Shown one piece after another: positions 36,658-44,725 of a stretch of DNA of 64,000 nucleotides. The notes beneath the pieces are model-generated. The model ran no database searches, was not told the origin of the DNA, and saw only the letters and a list, made by a program, of their open reading frames with translations. Where the stretch lies: assembly GCF_003254275.1 (NCBI RefSeq), contig NZ_QKZK01000009.1:58424-122423 (forward strand). Direction: 5' to 3'. The stretch comes from Breznakibacter xylanolyticus. Lineage in GTDB: Bacteria; Bacteroidota; Bacteroidia; Bacteroidales; Marinilabiliaceae. A program made the position numbers and the translations under genes. Position 1 is the stretch's first letter. Each line of letters opens with the position of its first letter.

Positions 36658-37644
36658 TTATTTCTGTCGATGGTATTGATAAACGATTCTTCCCGCTTTG
36701 TCAATGAGTGTGATGGTGGTGCGAGCCGTTTGGATGGAGCAAACCAGGAATCCCGATTCGGAACTGCCGGAGAGTATCTGGTCGGAGGGGATGACTTTGC
36801 GCGAGAGCGAAGCCGAGGTGTTCACCACATAGTCGATGCCCGAGTCGGGGCGGCGGATGTGCTGGAAGTTGTGAATGTGGCCGCAGATGTAAAAGTCGGC
36901 GTGATGTTTCTCAAGGATGGGTTGGAGTCGTGCCTGCAGGTCGGTTTGTTCGTTTTGGTCTTTGTTGGTGGATGCGTACACGGGGTGGTGGCCCAGTACA
37001 ATTTTCCATTGGGCATGCGAGTTGTGCAGTTGGGTATCGATCCAATCCAGTTGTTTTTGCATGTTCTCTTTGGCCGCATCGGGATATTCGGGTGATTGGC
37101 GGTATTTGTCGATGAGGGGCACGGTGTTGATGAACAGTAGCAATGCCTGAGTGGTGTCGTTGATGATAAGCGTTTTGGCATAGTAGGTTGCCGGCATCTG
37201 CCAGCGGCGGCTCACCTTGCTGTAGTCGAGCACGGCTTGTGTATTGCCTTCGTACTCATGGTTGCCCAGCGTAGGATGCCAGGGGAGCATCAGCTCGGGA
37301 TGGCTGTACACCTGTTCATAGTTGGTCATCCATAGGGGATCGTTCACCGACTGCACTCCCATGAAGTGATGCACGTCGCCCGGGGCGGCTACAAAGTCAG
37401 CACCGGTCAAGGCCACCACTTCGCCCATGGTCTCGGCGATGGGTTTCTGGTCGTAGTAGCCATTGCGACCCAGGTCATTGGCAATGATAAAGTTGGTGTA
37501 CCCCTTGAGCGAGGAAAGGGCTTGGGCATCTACCGGGGTAATTACAACGGGTTGTCCCATGGCCGGCAATCCCATGGTGAGCAGTGCTGCCAATAACAGT
37601 CGTTGGGTCAGGTGCAACAAGAAGGATGGGGTGGGTGTAAACAT
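36658..37644 (-). CDS. Secreted purple-acid-phosphatase-like metallophosphoesterase
   Basis: The 328-residue protein has a signal peptide (ending GLPAMGQ) and a calcineurin-like fold close to tartrate-resistant acid phosphatases. Metal-site segments are NDLGRNGYYDQ, APGDVHHFMGVQSVNDPLW, LGNHEYEGN, VLGHHPVYAS and CGHIHNFQHI. In typical family members the second motif is GDN-x-Y; here it is GDVHH, so the iron-ligand Tyr and the Asn are replaced, and GNHD is GNHE. It may use other metals or have changed activity. It sits between the OB-fold gene and the phytase gene. Confidence 0.82.
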   Translation of the reverse strand: MFTPTPSFLLHLTQRLLLAALLTMGLPAMGQPVVITPVDAQALSSLKGYTNFIIANDLGRNGYYDQKPIAETMGEVVALTGADFVAAPGDVHHFMGVQSVNDPLWMTNYEQVYSHPELMLPWHPTLGNHEYEGNTQAVLDYSKVSRRWQMPATYYAKTLIINDTTQALLLFINTVPLIDKYRQSPEYPDAAKENMQKQLDWIDTQLHNSHAQWKIVLGHHPVYASTNKDQNEQTDLQARLQPILEKHHADFYICGHIHNFQHIRRPDSGIDYVVNTSASLSRKVIPSDQILSGSSESGFLVCSIQTARTTITLIDKAGRIVYQYHRQK

Positions 37645-37700
37645 ATATGGTGTTGTGATGATGAGTGAAGTGGTTATTGGGTGTGCTGTGTTTCTTTCTT

Positions 37701-37733
37701 AAACCTTCAAGGTCTACAAGACCTTGAAGGTTT
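37701..37733. repeat. Intergenic palindrome, AAACCTT family, copy 2
   Basis: AAACCTTCAAGGTCT and AGACCTTGAAGGTTT form a near-perfect palindrome around a three-base centre. It matches the palindrome at 11122-11154 at most positions. It lies between the phosphatase and phytase genes. Confidence 0.75.
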
Positions 37734-37770
37734 GGATGTTTATCGGGTAATAGAGACCATTCGGTGCCGG

Positions 37771-38904
37771 TTACTTCAACAACGGCAGGATCTTGCTCAC
37801 GGGAACCATTTTGAAGTTCTGGCTTTCGGCCTTCGTGCCGTTGGTGTTGAATCCATCCTGAGCCACAAACATACCTTGTTTGTATTTGCCGCCGCACGAG
37901 CGGGTGGTGATGTCCAGTCCGTCGGTCTCTTCAATGCCGTCGATGCAGCCCGGTTTCACCACAAAGCTTCCCACGTAACGTGGCTGCCCTGTGACGTTGA
38001 ACACAGCATACGAAAAGTTGCCCTGTATCGAGGCCACCAAATAGGTGTGTGCAGCGTGGTTGAATAAGGCCAGGCCTTCAATGTCGTAGCGGATGGCTGG
38101 GGTCTCGCTTGTGCTTTGAGGCAGCAGGGTTAGTTGGGGTTGGGGATCGTTCAGGTTCACCACATAAATGCCTTCGTCTTCCACGCCCAGGTAAAGGAGG
38201 CCGGTACGATCGTCGGCGGCCATGCCTTCGGGTTGTGAGTTGGCTGCGAACTGTTTGGTGAGGCTCCATGTGATGTCATTGTCGTTTGAAGTTATCTCCC
38301 ATTGTTCCACTACGCCGTTTTTGCCGTTCACAATGGCATAGAAACGGTTGGTTTGACGGTTGTGATAGGTGCACAAGCCGTACACTTCATCTACCCCCGA
38401 GGGGATGTTGGCCACCGTATCGGTCATGATGCCCGTGCGCGGGTCGATGAGGTAGAGTGAAATGGCATTGAGGGTGCGGTTGCTGGCAGCCACCAGTGCC
38501 ATCTCCCGTCCTTGGTGCCGGAAACCGTTGCGTACATCCACATTGTTGATTCGTCCCGTGGGCATGAATTGTTTAATGCGCCCTTTCATGTCGTACACGT
38601 ACAGCCCCGCTTTTTTGTTGGTTCCCAAAATGAGGCTCTTGCCCGGACGTCGCGGATGAACCCAAATGGCGGGGTCGTCGGCCGCATCGTCATCGAGGTT
38701 GGTTTTCACGGGGCGAGTTTCGCCTGTGGCTGTCACCTGAAAGGTAATTTGCGATTGCAGGTGCAGGGCTTCGGCCATCTTGAGGGAATCCTCGCGGGCT
38801 TCGGCATCTGACTGTGCTTGTAACAACATGCCGGGTGTCAGCGTGAGGGCGAGGGTCAGCAGAATGATTTTCCGCAAGGGAGTGGAGGTGCTTCGAGTGT
38901 GCAT
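37771..38904 (-). CDS. Beta-propeller phytase (3-phytase)
   Basis: This 377-residue secreted enzyme has a signal peptide (ALTLTPGMLLQAQS). The calcium-dependent beta-propeller phytase signature is clear: DDDAADDPAIWVHP, SLILGTNKKAGLYVYDMKG, FMPTGRINNVDVRNGF, then GLCTYHNRQTNRFYAIVNGK, EGMAADDRTGLLYLGVEDEG and IEGLALF. Such enzymes release phosphate from phytate, usually every second group. It is followed on the minus strand by the acid phosphatase gene. Together they suggest organic phosphate scavenging. Confidence 0.95.
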   Translation of the reverse strand: MHTRSTSTPLRKIILLTLALTLTPGMLLQAQSDAEAREDSLKMAEALHLQSQITFQVTATGETRPVKTNLDDDAADDPAIWVHPRRPGKSLILGTNKKAGLYVYDMKGRIKQFMPTGRINNVDVRNGFRHQGREMALVAASNRTLNAISLYLIDPRTGIMTDTVANIPSGVDEVYGLCTYHNRQTNRFYAIVNGKNGVVEQWEITSNDNDITWSLTKQFAANSQPEGMAADDRTGLLYLGVEDEGIYVVNLNDPQPQLTLLPQSTSETPAIRYDIEGLALFNHAAHTYLVASIQGNFSYAVFNVTGQPRYVGSFVVKPGCIDGIEETDGLDITTRSCGGKYKQGMFVAQDGFNTNGTKAESQNFKMVPVSKILPLLK

Positions 38905-38980
38905 AAATGGGAAGATGATGATGTTAATAAAATGATAGTCGTTGCGCCGTCTTGATTACATGAATGATTGGGTTGTTATT

Positions 38981-39116
38981 CAACGCAGAGATGCGAAGAC
39001 GCTGAGCTTATAGGTGATACGTCGCGTTTAAATGAGAAATCAGATAACTCAAAAGAGTTTAGTAGAAGTTGCAGAGGCGCAAAGTGTTCTTTCTGCGTCT
39101 TAGCGCCTCTGCGTTG
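38981..39116 (-). repeat. Dispersed repeat family A, inverted copy, plus CGCAGAG inverted repeat
   Basis: Read on the minus strand, TGAGTTATCTGATTTCTCATTTAAACGC (complement of 39023-39050) matches the core of the repeats at 1-106 and 44305-44412, and GCTCAGCGTCTTCGCATCTCTGCGTT matches their C-rich end. The flanks CAACGCAGAG (38981) and CTCTGCGTTG (39107-39116) make a large inverted repeat, which may also serve as a transcript end between the beta-helix lipoprotein and phytase genes. Confidence 0.65.
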
Positions 39117-39130
39117 ATGGTTTCAGAGTC

Positions 39131-40378
39131 TTACTTCTGCCCGAAGGCTCCAAAGTGGGTGGCGGGAGCTGATGATTGGTAGGTCACGCCGTTGAGGGTA
39201 AGTCCGTTGGTGCCAAAATGACGGGTGAAGTTGGTGGTGGCTCCGGTAAGGGCGGGTGAGCTGGCTTTGAGGTGGAAGTCCCAGTCGGTGCTGAAGTCTG
39301 TTGCTGTTTGAGAGTTCGAGAGTGGGTAGTTCACCAGCATGGGGTCGTTCTCCCCGGCCTTGGTACCTGCCACATCGTGAGCGCCGCGAACCACATCGGG
39401 CACCCCGGGTTGAAAGTTATCGACACACTCCTGGGTATAACCGTAGTAATAGTTGTAGTCGTACACTGAGCGCTCGTCGGCTTCGTCAAACTTGACAGCA
39501 AAGCGGCGGTTGACGTGCAGGTTGTTATACGCCAGTGCGTTTACGCCCGCTTCGAGCCAAATGCCGCCGCCTTTCACTTTGGGACGACGCCAGCCGCAGT
39601 TCACAATGGTGTTGTTGTACAACACCGGGGCACACTGCGGGGTGCGATCGCCCGAGTTCGACAGTTTAAAGGCGTTGGTGTTGGGGCTGTACATCAGGTT
39701 GTAGCTGATATCGGCAATGGAACCCGACTTGAGGTTCACGGCATCGCCGCCTGTTTCGCCGTTGGTGTAAAAGGTGTTGTGCTCAATGATGTAGTTGCCG
39801 CCTTCCAGGTAGAGTCCGTCTTCGCCCAGATTGTTGAAGGTGCAATGGCGAATCACCAGCTTGCCGTTGGTCTCGTTGCGGAAGTTCACGGCGGGAAGCC
39901 CTTCTCCGGCTTCGGCCTTAAAGAGTCCGGCAATGACCGATGGAGAGGTCTCGGTGGTGACGTAGCCGGTGTAGGCCATGTGGGTGTACTCCATCAGCAG
40001 CTCCTGGCACGAAGCGGCGCAGATGATGCCGCCCCACAGGCGCGGAAAGCTGCCCTCGCGACGCAGTTCCTCGGGAACGGTAATGGTGACGGGGTTGGCC
40101 TGGGTGCCTTTGCAATAGAGATTGCCGTACACCAGGATTTCTTGCCCCAGCGTGGTGTCGTTCATCAACACGGTGACGCCTTCTTCGATGGTGAGCGATT
40201 TGCCCGCCGGAATCACCAGATGGCCGTTGACGGTGATGGTGCTTCCTTTTTCCCACACCCCCGACACTTCGCCGCCGCTCAGGGTTGCGTCATTGGGTTG
40301 GTCGCTGTCGTTCTTTTCACAGGCCGTTAAGGCCAGCAGGGCCATCATGAAGGCCGGAATCAGTTTGATCATTTTCAT
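39131..40378 (-). CDS. Lipoprotein with right-handed parallel beta-helix
   Basis: From ATG 40378 the protein has 415 residues. The lipobox LLALTACEKND gives Cys at about 18, followed by acidic and polar residues typical of surface export. Many short turns of the pattern N-x-F/I-x-N (HCTFNNLGEDGLYLEGGNYI, EHNTFYTNGETGGDAVNLKS, LYNNTIVNCGWRRPKVKGGG) indicate a PbH1-type parallel beta-helix (about 100-330). Such folds bind or cleave polysaccharides. No catalytic signature is seen. It lies downstream of the receptor remnant and upstream of the phytase, in the same orientation. Confidence 0.75.
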   Translation of the reverse strand: MKMIKLIPAFMMALLALTACEKNDSDQPNDATLSGGEVSGVWEKGSTITVNGHLVIPAGKSLTIEEGVTVLMNDTTLGQEILVYGNLYCKGTQANPVTITVPEELRREGSFPRLWGGIICAASCQELLMEYTHMAYTGYVTTETSPSVIAGLFKAEAGEGLPAVNFRNETNGKLVIRHCTFNNLGEDGLYLEGGNYIIEHNTFYTNGETGGDAVNLKSGSIADISYNLMYSPNTNAFKLSNSGDRTPQCAPVLYNNTIVNCGWRRPKVKGGGIWLEAGVNALAYNNLHVNRRFAVKFDEADERSVYDYNYYYGYTQECVDNFQPGVPDVVRGAHDVAGTKAGENDPMLVNYPLSNSQTATDFSTDWDFHLKASSPALTGATTNFTRHFGTNGLTLNGVTYQSSAPATHFGAFGQK

Positions 40379-40555
40379 TTGTTTAAGAATTAGTCCCCTC
40401 ATCCCCCAAACGGTGGACTTGGGAATGGTTCATATTTATGTTGGTTGAGTAATGCGAAATGATGGTACTCTTGCACTCTTGTACTTTTGCACTTCATCAA
40501 TGTGTTTGTCGTTGATCTTTTTGATTGAACGTTTCGCTCTTAGATGAACTGAAAT

Positions 40556-40897
40556 CTATAACTGATATCGTATGCCAATCAGGTAGATTCGGTGCATCGA
40601 CTCGTCGCGCAACAGGGTTTGGCTGTCGGAGGCGGCGTGGTGGGGCAGTCCGCCATTGTCGGGGTTGCCTTTTTTGATGAACACGCAGGTGAGGGTGTAG
40701 CGACCGGCCTTGAGACCGTTGAGGCGGTACGACCCGTCGAGCCCGCTGATGGTGCCCGTTTGCAGTTCATGCACGTAAAAGGTGCAGCCCGTGAGCAGTT
40801 CCCCTGTTTGTCCGTCTTTCACGGTGCCTTTGATTTCGGCACCCTGTGCGGCCGAGACAATCATGAGTGTCAATAATGCGATAATGGTTCGAAACAT
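40556..40897 (-). pseudogene. Collapsed TonB-dependent receptor remnant
   Basis: From ATG 40897 there is a signal peptide (ALLTLMIVSAAQGA), a carboxypeptidase-like domain (EIKGTVKDGQTGELLTGCTF, GLDGSYRLNGLKAGRYTLTC), then abruptly about 35 residues ending RDESMHRIYLIGIRYQL. That ending is typical of the last beta-strand of a TonB receptor barrel, whose C-terminal aromatic-rich strand reads YLIGIRY. The plug and nearly all of the barrel, normally more than 600 residues, are missing, but the frame stays open. The simplest reading is one internal in-frame deletion of a receptor gene. It could still make a small exported protein. Confidence 0.65.
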
Positions 40898-41119
40898 GTG
40901 TGTGGTTTTGCAACGCCACAAAAGTACCGGCACACCCGCCGCTGCCCAATAGTCGCATGGGTGGTTGCCCGATGGTACTTTTGACTACTGCTTGCAAGTG
41001 TTTGTTTGTGATGTAGATGTGGATGGGTGGCGGCAGTTGGTTAAGAAAAGCATAACCTCATTGCCTGCAAATTAATATTGTCTTTACACTGCCTTAGGAT
41101 GGGGGTGATGTTGCAGGGG

Positions 41120-41127
41120 TAGTTTTG
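41120..41127 (+). promoter_or_regulatory. Putative -7 element for the response regulator gene
   Basis: TAGTTTTG matches TAnnTTTG and ends 20 bases before ATG 41148. No clear -33 element is seen. The 250-base divergent space between the receptor remnant and this gene is a natural place for shared control. Confidence 0.45.
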
Positions 41128-41147
41128 TGGCAACGAACAACGTATCT

Positions 41148-41798
41148 ATGGAACCGATCATCTATTCAATCATCATTGCCGACGACCATGCCGTGGTGCG
41201 TCTGGGGCTTCAGTTGATGCTCGACGAAACCCCCGACCTGCGCATCGTGGGGGAAGCCGTCTCGGGCGACGACCTGCTTTACCAACTCTCGCTGCGCCCT
41301 TACCACATGGTGGTGCTCGATATGATGATGCCGGGGCGCGACACGGCCGACGTGCTCAAGGAGATTCGTGCCACTTACCCGCACCTGCCCGTGGTCATCT
41401 TTTCGATGAATGCCGACGAGGCCTTTGCCATGCGCATGCTCTCCATCGGGGCATCGGCATACATTAATAAGGAGACCCCCACGGCCGACCTGGTGGGGGC
41501 GCTTCGACAGGTGGCCACCACCGGACGTTACCTCACCCCGCGTCAGTCGCAACTGCTCATTGAGGCGGCACTCAATCGCGATGTGGTGGCACACAAGCCC
41601 CATGAGGAACTCTCGGATCGCGAGTTTCAGGTGTTTACCCTCCTGGCCATGGGGGCACGCAAGACCGAGATTGCCCTTAAGCTCAACATCTCTAAAAACA
41701 CGGTGAGTAACCATCGCAACAACATCCTCAAAAAGATGGGCTTTGTGCAAAACACCGAACTCACCCGTTATGCCCTTCAGCATGGTTTTATTCGTTAG
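41148..41798 (+). CDS. NarL/LuxR-type response regulator
   Basis: From ATG 41148 the protein has 216 residues. The receiver domain has the acidic pocket IIADDHAVVRLG, the phosphoacceptor Asp in VVLDMMMPGRD and the conserved Lys in INKETPTADL. The C-terminal LuxR-type HTH shows LSDREFQVFTLLAMGARKTE and ISKNTVSNHRNNILKKMG. It overlaps the following histidine kinase gene and is therefore its likely partner. It is transcribed away from the phosphatase/phytase cluster. Confidence 0.95.
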   Translation: MEPIIYSIIIADDHAVVRLGLQLMLDETPDLRIVGEAVSGDDLLYQLSLRPYHMVVLDMMMPGRDTADVLKEIRATYPHLPVVIFSMNADEAFAMRMLSIGASAYINKETPTADLVGALRQVATTGRYLTPRQSQLLIEAALNRDVVAHKPHEELSDREFQVFTLLAMGARKTEIALKLNISKNTVSNHRNNILKKMGFVQNTELTRYALQHGFIR

Positions 41799-44037
41799 AT
41801 GGACGTTGCCGTTGCTGGTGTTGCTCACGGCCTGTCAACCCGGCAAGCGTCCTGTCGCCAAAAGCATCTTGTTGCACTGTGCCGATTCATTATTATATGT
41901 CTCGCCGCGCCAAGTGGTGGCCATGACAGCTCAGGCCGATTTGTTGCCTGCCGCCGAGGCCGATTCGCTCCGTCTGTTGATGGGCAAGGCGTGGTACCTC
42001 ACGGGCGATGGGCAACGGGCGGCTCTCCTGTTCGATTCGTTGTGGAGGGCGCCGGGGGTGCCCGCGGGCATTCGTGCGCAGGCCTGCTTCGAGTTGGCCA
42101 TGGGGGCCTATTATCAGGCGCATCATCCACGGTGTCTTCACCTCGTTGATTCACTGGCGGCGTTGCCCGTGGTGGCGCACGACTCGTTGTTGCAGGGATG
42201 GATGCAGTGGCTCAGGGGCAAGGTGTGGCGCGTGAAGGGCGATTTTGTGCGCTCGCAGCACTGTTTTTACCTGGCTCGTCAGCAGGCCGTGGCCTCGGGC
42301 GACCATCGCCTGCTGGTGTCGGTGTTGCTGAGCATGGGCAAGAATGCCCTGGTGGAAGGCAACAAACGGCTGGCCATCGACCATTATCTGGAAGCCTACC
42401 GCCAGTGTGCTTTGCTCAACAATCCCTTGCTGACCGGCGATGTGTGCAACCATTTGGGCAGTTATTATTTGCTGACCAACGATCCCGTGCGTGCCCTGGG
42501 CTACCACCGTCAGGCATTGGCGTATCGGCGGTTGCCGGCTGTGCCCGATGAGGTGGGGCAGTCGTATATCAACCTGGGGAAGTGTTATCTGGCGTTGCAA
42601 CGCACCGACAGTGCTGAGATTTGCTTCAATCAGGCATTGGCGCAGTTCGAGCACTCGGGCTACATGAAGGGCATGGTCAAAACGCTTACCAGCCTGGGGC
42701 AGTTGCATCTGCAACAGCATCAACACAGCTTGGCGCATGAGGTGTTGCTACGAGCGGGCCACATCGCGAGGCAGTCGGGCTATCGCCTGGGCATGGCCGA
42801 GACCTTGCTGGCGTTGGGCGACTACTATCGTGCCGTGCGTCTGCCCCGCCAGGCCATTGTCACCTATCGGAAGGCGCTGGGCACCATTGACGCATCGGGG
42901 TTTCACGACTGGCTGGCCAACGTTTATCAGGGGATGTATCTGGCGGCCGTCGATATGGGCGACATGGCAGGGGCGCTGAACTATCATGTGCATCTGCTCG
43001 ATGCCGAGCGGCAACGTCTCAACGTGGAAACCAACCGCCAGGTGTCGGCGGTGATGCTCGACTTCGACTTTGAGCGGCAGGAGAACGTGAACCGCCTGTT
43101 GCGAAAAGATTTGCAGATGGCTGCCGTGGAGATGCGCCGCAATCGCTGGATGATGGCCTTTGCCGTGGTGGCCGTGCTGCTGGTGTCGGTGGTGTGCTGG
43201 ATCATTTATTCACGTCTTCGGTTCAGGGAGAAAGCACACCGGCGGTTGACGGCGCTCAACGACAGGGTGCAGCAGCAAAACCAGGAACTCACGCAGGTGA
43301 ACGATCGCCTCAACCGGGTGCTGCGCGACAAGGACAAACTCTTTTCCATCATCTCGCACGAGCTGCGCAACCCGCTCTTTTGGTTCAAGAACCTCACCGG
43401 CATGCTCTCGCGAAGTCACGCGAGCATGTCGCCCGACAAGTTGCAACGCTCCATGGCATCGCTCAACGAGTCGGCGCAAAACGTCTATCACCTCATGGAT
43501 AACCTGCTGTACTGGTCGCGTTCGCAGCTCAACCGCATCGAGCCGCACATGGCTCCCCTGCGTGTGGATGAATTGCTGGGTGGCGTGCTGTCGCTTTTCA
43601 GTCACGTGTGGGAGCCCCGCGGACTCACGGTGTCGGTGGCCTTGTTGCCCCATGTGGGCATCACGGCCGATGCCGACCTGATGGCCTGTGTGTTTCGCAA
43701 CCTGCTCTCGAACGCGGTGAAGTTCACCCCTCCGGGCGGACACATCCGCGTGTCCCTGTGCCGTATCGGCAGCGGGGTGGAGGTGGTCATTGCCGACAAC
43801 GGCCCGGGGTTGCCCGAGGCGCTGTTGCACGAAGGCATCGCCGGAGAGGTCATCTCGCAACCGGGCTTGCTCAACGAGGTGGGTGCCGGACTGGGGCTGC
43901 GCCTGTGCCGCGAGTTTGTGGCCATGCATGGCGGCCGCCTCTCGTTCGAAAGAGCCGATGGCGGCGGCACGGTTGCCCGGGTGGCGATCGATGACCTTTC
44001 AGCCTCGTGTTCGACGATCGCACAGCCGGGTGATTGA
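41782..44037 (+). CDS. TPR-containing sensor histidine kinase (putative lipoprotein-type N-terminus)
   Basis: From ATG 41782 there are about 751 residues; GTG and ATG starts at 41743 and 41770 are possible. The N-terminus LPLLVLLTACQPGK has a lipobox. A periplasmic region of about 400 residues is made of TPR repeats (for example YINLGKCYLALQRTDSAEICFNQAL and LTSLGQLHLQQHQHSLAHEVL). A TM helix (WMMAFAVVAVLLVSVVCWII) leads to a coiled coil, a HisKA domain (ISHELRNPLFWFK) and an ATPase domain (LLSNAVKFTPPGGH, ADNGPGLPEAL, GAGLGLRLCREFV). The start overlaps the response regulator gene by 17 bases. Confidence 0.92.
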   Translation: MVLFVRWTLPLLVLLTACQPGKRPVAKSILLHCADSLLYVSPRQVVAMTAQADLLPAAEADSLRLLMGKAWYLTGDGQRAALLFDSLWRAPGVPAGIRAQACFELAMGAYYQAHHPRCLHLVDSLAALPVVAHDSLLQGWMQWLRGKVWRVKGDFVRSQHCFYLARQQAVASGDHRLLVSVLLSMGKNALVEGNKRLAIDHYLEAYRQCALLNNPLLTGDVCNHLGSYYLLTNDPVRALGYHRQALAYRRLPAVPDEVGQSYINLGKCYLALQRTDSAEICFNQALAQFEHSGYMKGMVKTLTSLGQLHLQQHQHSLAHEVLLRAGHIARQSGYRLGMAETLLALGDYYRAVRLPRQAIVTYRKALGTIDASGFHDWLANVYQGMYLAAVDMGDMAGALNYHVHLLDAERQRLNVETNRQVSAVMLDFDFERQENVNRLLRKDLQMAAVEMRRNRWMMAFAVVAVLLVSVVCWIIYSRLRFREKAHRRLTALNDRVQQQNQELTQVNDRLNRVLRDKDKLFSIISHELRNPLFWFKNLTGMLSRSHASMSPDKLQRSMASLNESAQNVYHLMDNLLYWSRSQLNRIEPHMAPLRVDELLGGVLSLFSHVWEPRGLTVSVALLPHVGITADADLMACVFRNLLSNAVKFTPPGGHIRVSLCRIGSGVEVVIADNGPGLPEALLHEGIAGEVISQPGLLNEVGAGLGLRLCREFVAMHGGRLSFERADGGGTVARVAIDDLSASCSTIAQPGD

Positions 44038-44073
44038 TGACCTCTCAGCCGGCTGGTGGGCGATCGCACAGCC
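43987..44073 (+). repeat. Tandem 46-bp duplication at the 3' end of the kinase gene
   Basis: The 41-base unit at 43987-44027 recurs at 44033-44073 with about seven differences. Both units contain TGATGACCT, TCAGCC and GCGATCGCACAGCC-like blocks. The kinase stop codon lies at the start of the second unit, so the last codons are part of a local duplication. Confidence 0.75.
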
Positions 44074-44304
44074 CCGTTTCGCACGGATCGAACGCCTTGG
44101 TTCGAATGGTTGATGTTTAAGTAAAAAAAAGGCCACTACTCTATAACTCTTTTGTATCACAATCGCACAACACAACTTCAAAAAACTCTGTGACTACTAT
44201 ATAACTCTTTTACCGAGTGGCACTGTGGCACTGTGGCTCTTTCTCCTCACTGGTTCTCATCTTATCTCACTGAAACTCAGCGTCAGTTCTTGGTTTGTTA
44301 AGTT

Positions 44305-44412
44305 GAGGAAGATGATTAAATGCTGAGTTATCTGCTTTCATATTTAAACGCAATCTACATATTCAAACCAACTCAGCGCCTTCGCGCCTCTGTGTTTATT
44401 GAAAACTCTGTG
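44305..44412 (+). repeat. Dispersed repeat family A, copy 2
   Basis: This copy matches 1-106 over almost the whole length, with a handful of substitutions (for example TACCTG versus TATCTG) and one divergent segment near its middle. It has no open reading frame and ends near CTCTGTGG. Confidence 0.85.
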
Positions 44413-44495
44413 GAACTCCGTGTCTTCTCTGAGTGCCTCTGTGATACCCCTTGCTCCAAACACTTAGTAAGGACGCTTTATCCCCTCGGTTAAAA

Positions 44496-44541
44496 ATGTT
44501 TCCCACGCTCATGGGAAGATGTTTCCCACGCCTATGGGAAG
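44496..44541 (+). repeat. Two 23-bp tandem units, each an inverted repeat
   Basis: Each unit contains TTCCCACG followed by CATGGGAA or TATGGGAA. TTCCCA and TGGGAA are complementary, so every unit can form a small hairpin. A third partial unit begins at 44542 and breaks down into the CT-rich array. Confidence 0.8.
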
Positions 44542-44582
44542 ATGTTTCTCCTCCCGAATGTGAGTGAAATGCCTGCCATCTC

Positions 44583-44670
44583 CCTCCACTCTTCCACTTC
44601 TCCACTTCTCCACTCTTCCACTTCTCCACTCTTAAACTCCTCCACTTTCCCACGCCCCCCTCCACTTTTT
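44583..44670 (+). repeat. Pyrimidine-rich CTTCTCCACTC array
   Basis: Five or six imperfect copies of a short CT-rich unit (TCTTCCACTTCTCCACT-like) make an almost purine-free + strand. It is a low-complexity tract just upstream of the TPR protein gene. Confidence 0.75.
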
Positions 44671-44725
44671 TCCATCCTCTCAATCATCTTTTTCTTTAAA
44701 TTGATGTGCATAAACCATTGTGCGC

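Larger units (their letters stand above)
44038..44725. other. Repeat-rich intergenic region
   Basis: Nearly 690 bases without a supported gene. It contains the second kinase-end duplication unit, the direct repeat ACTAC(T)-TATAACTCTTTT at about 44131 and 44192, dispersed repeat A (44305-44412), two 23-base units ATGTTTCCCACG-to-ATGGGAAG (44496-44541), and a pyrimidine-rich CTTCTCCACTC array (44583-44670). Confidence 0.7.

Noticed and set aside
44496-44670. CRISPR array
   Set aside because: The 23-base units are adjacent without unique spacers, number only two and a part, and no cas genes are nearby.
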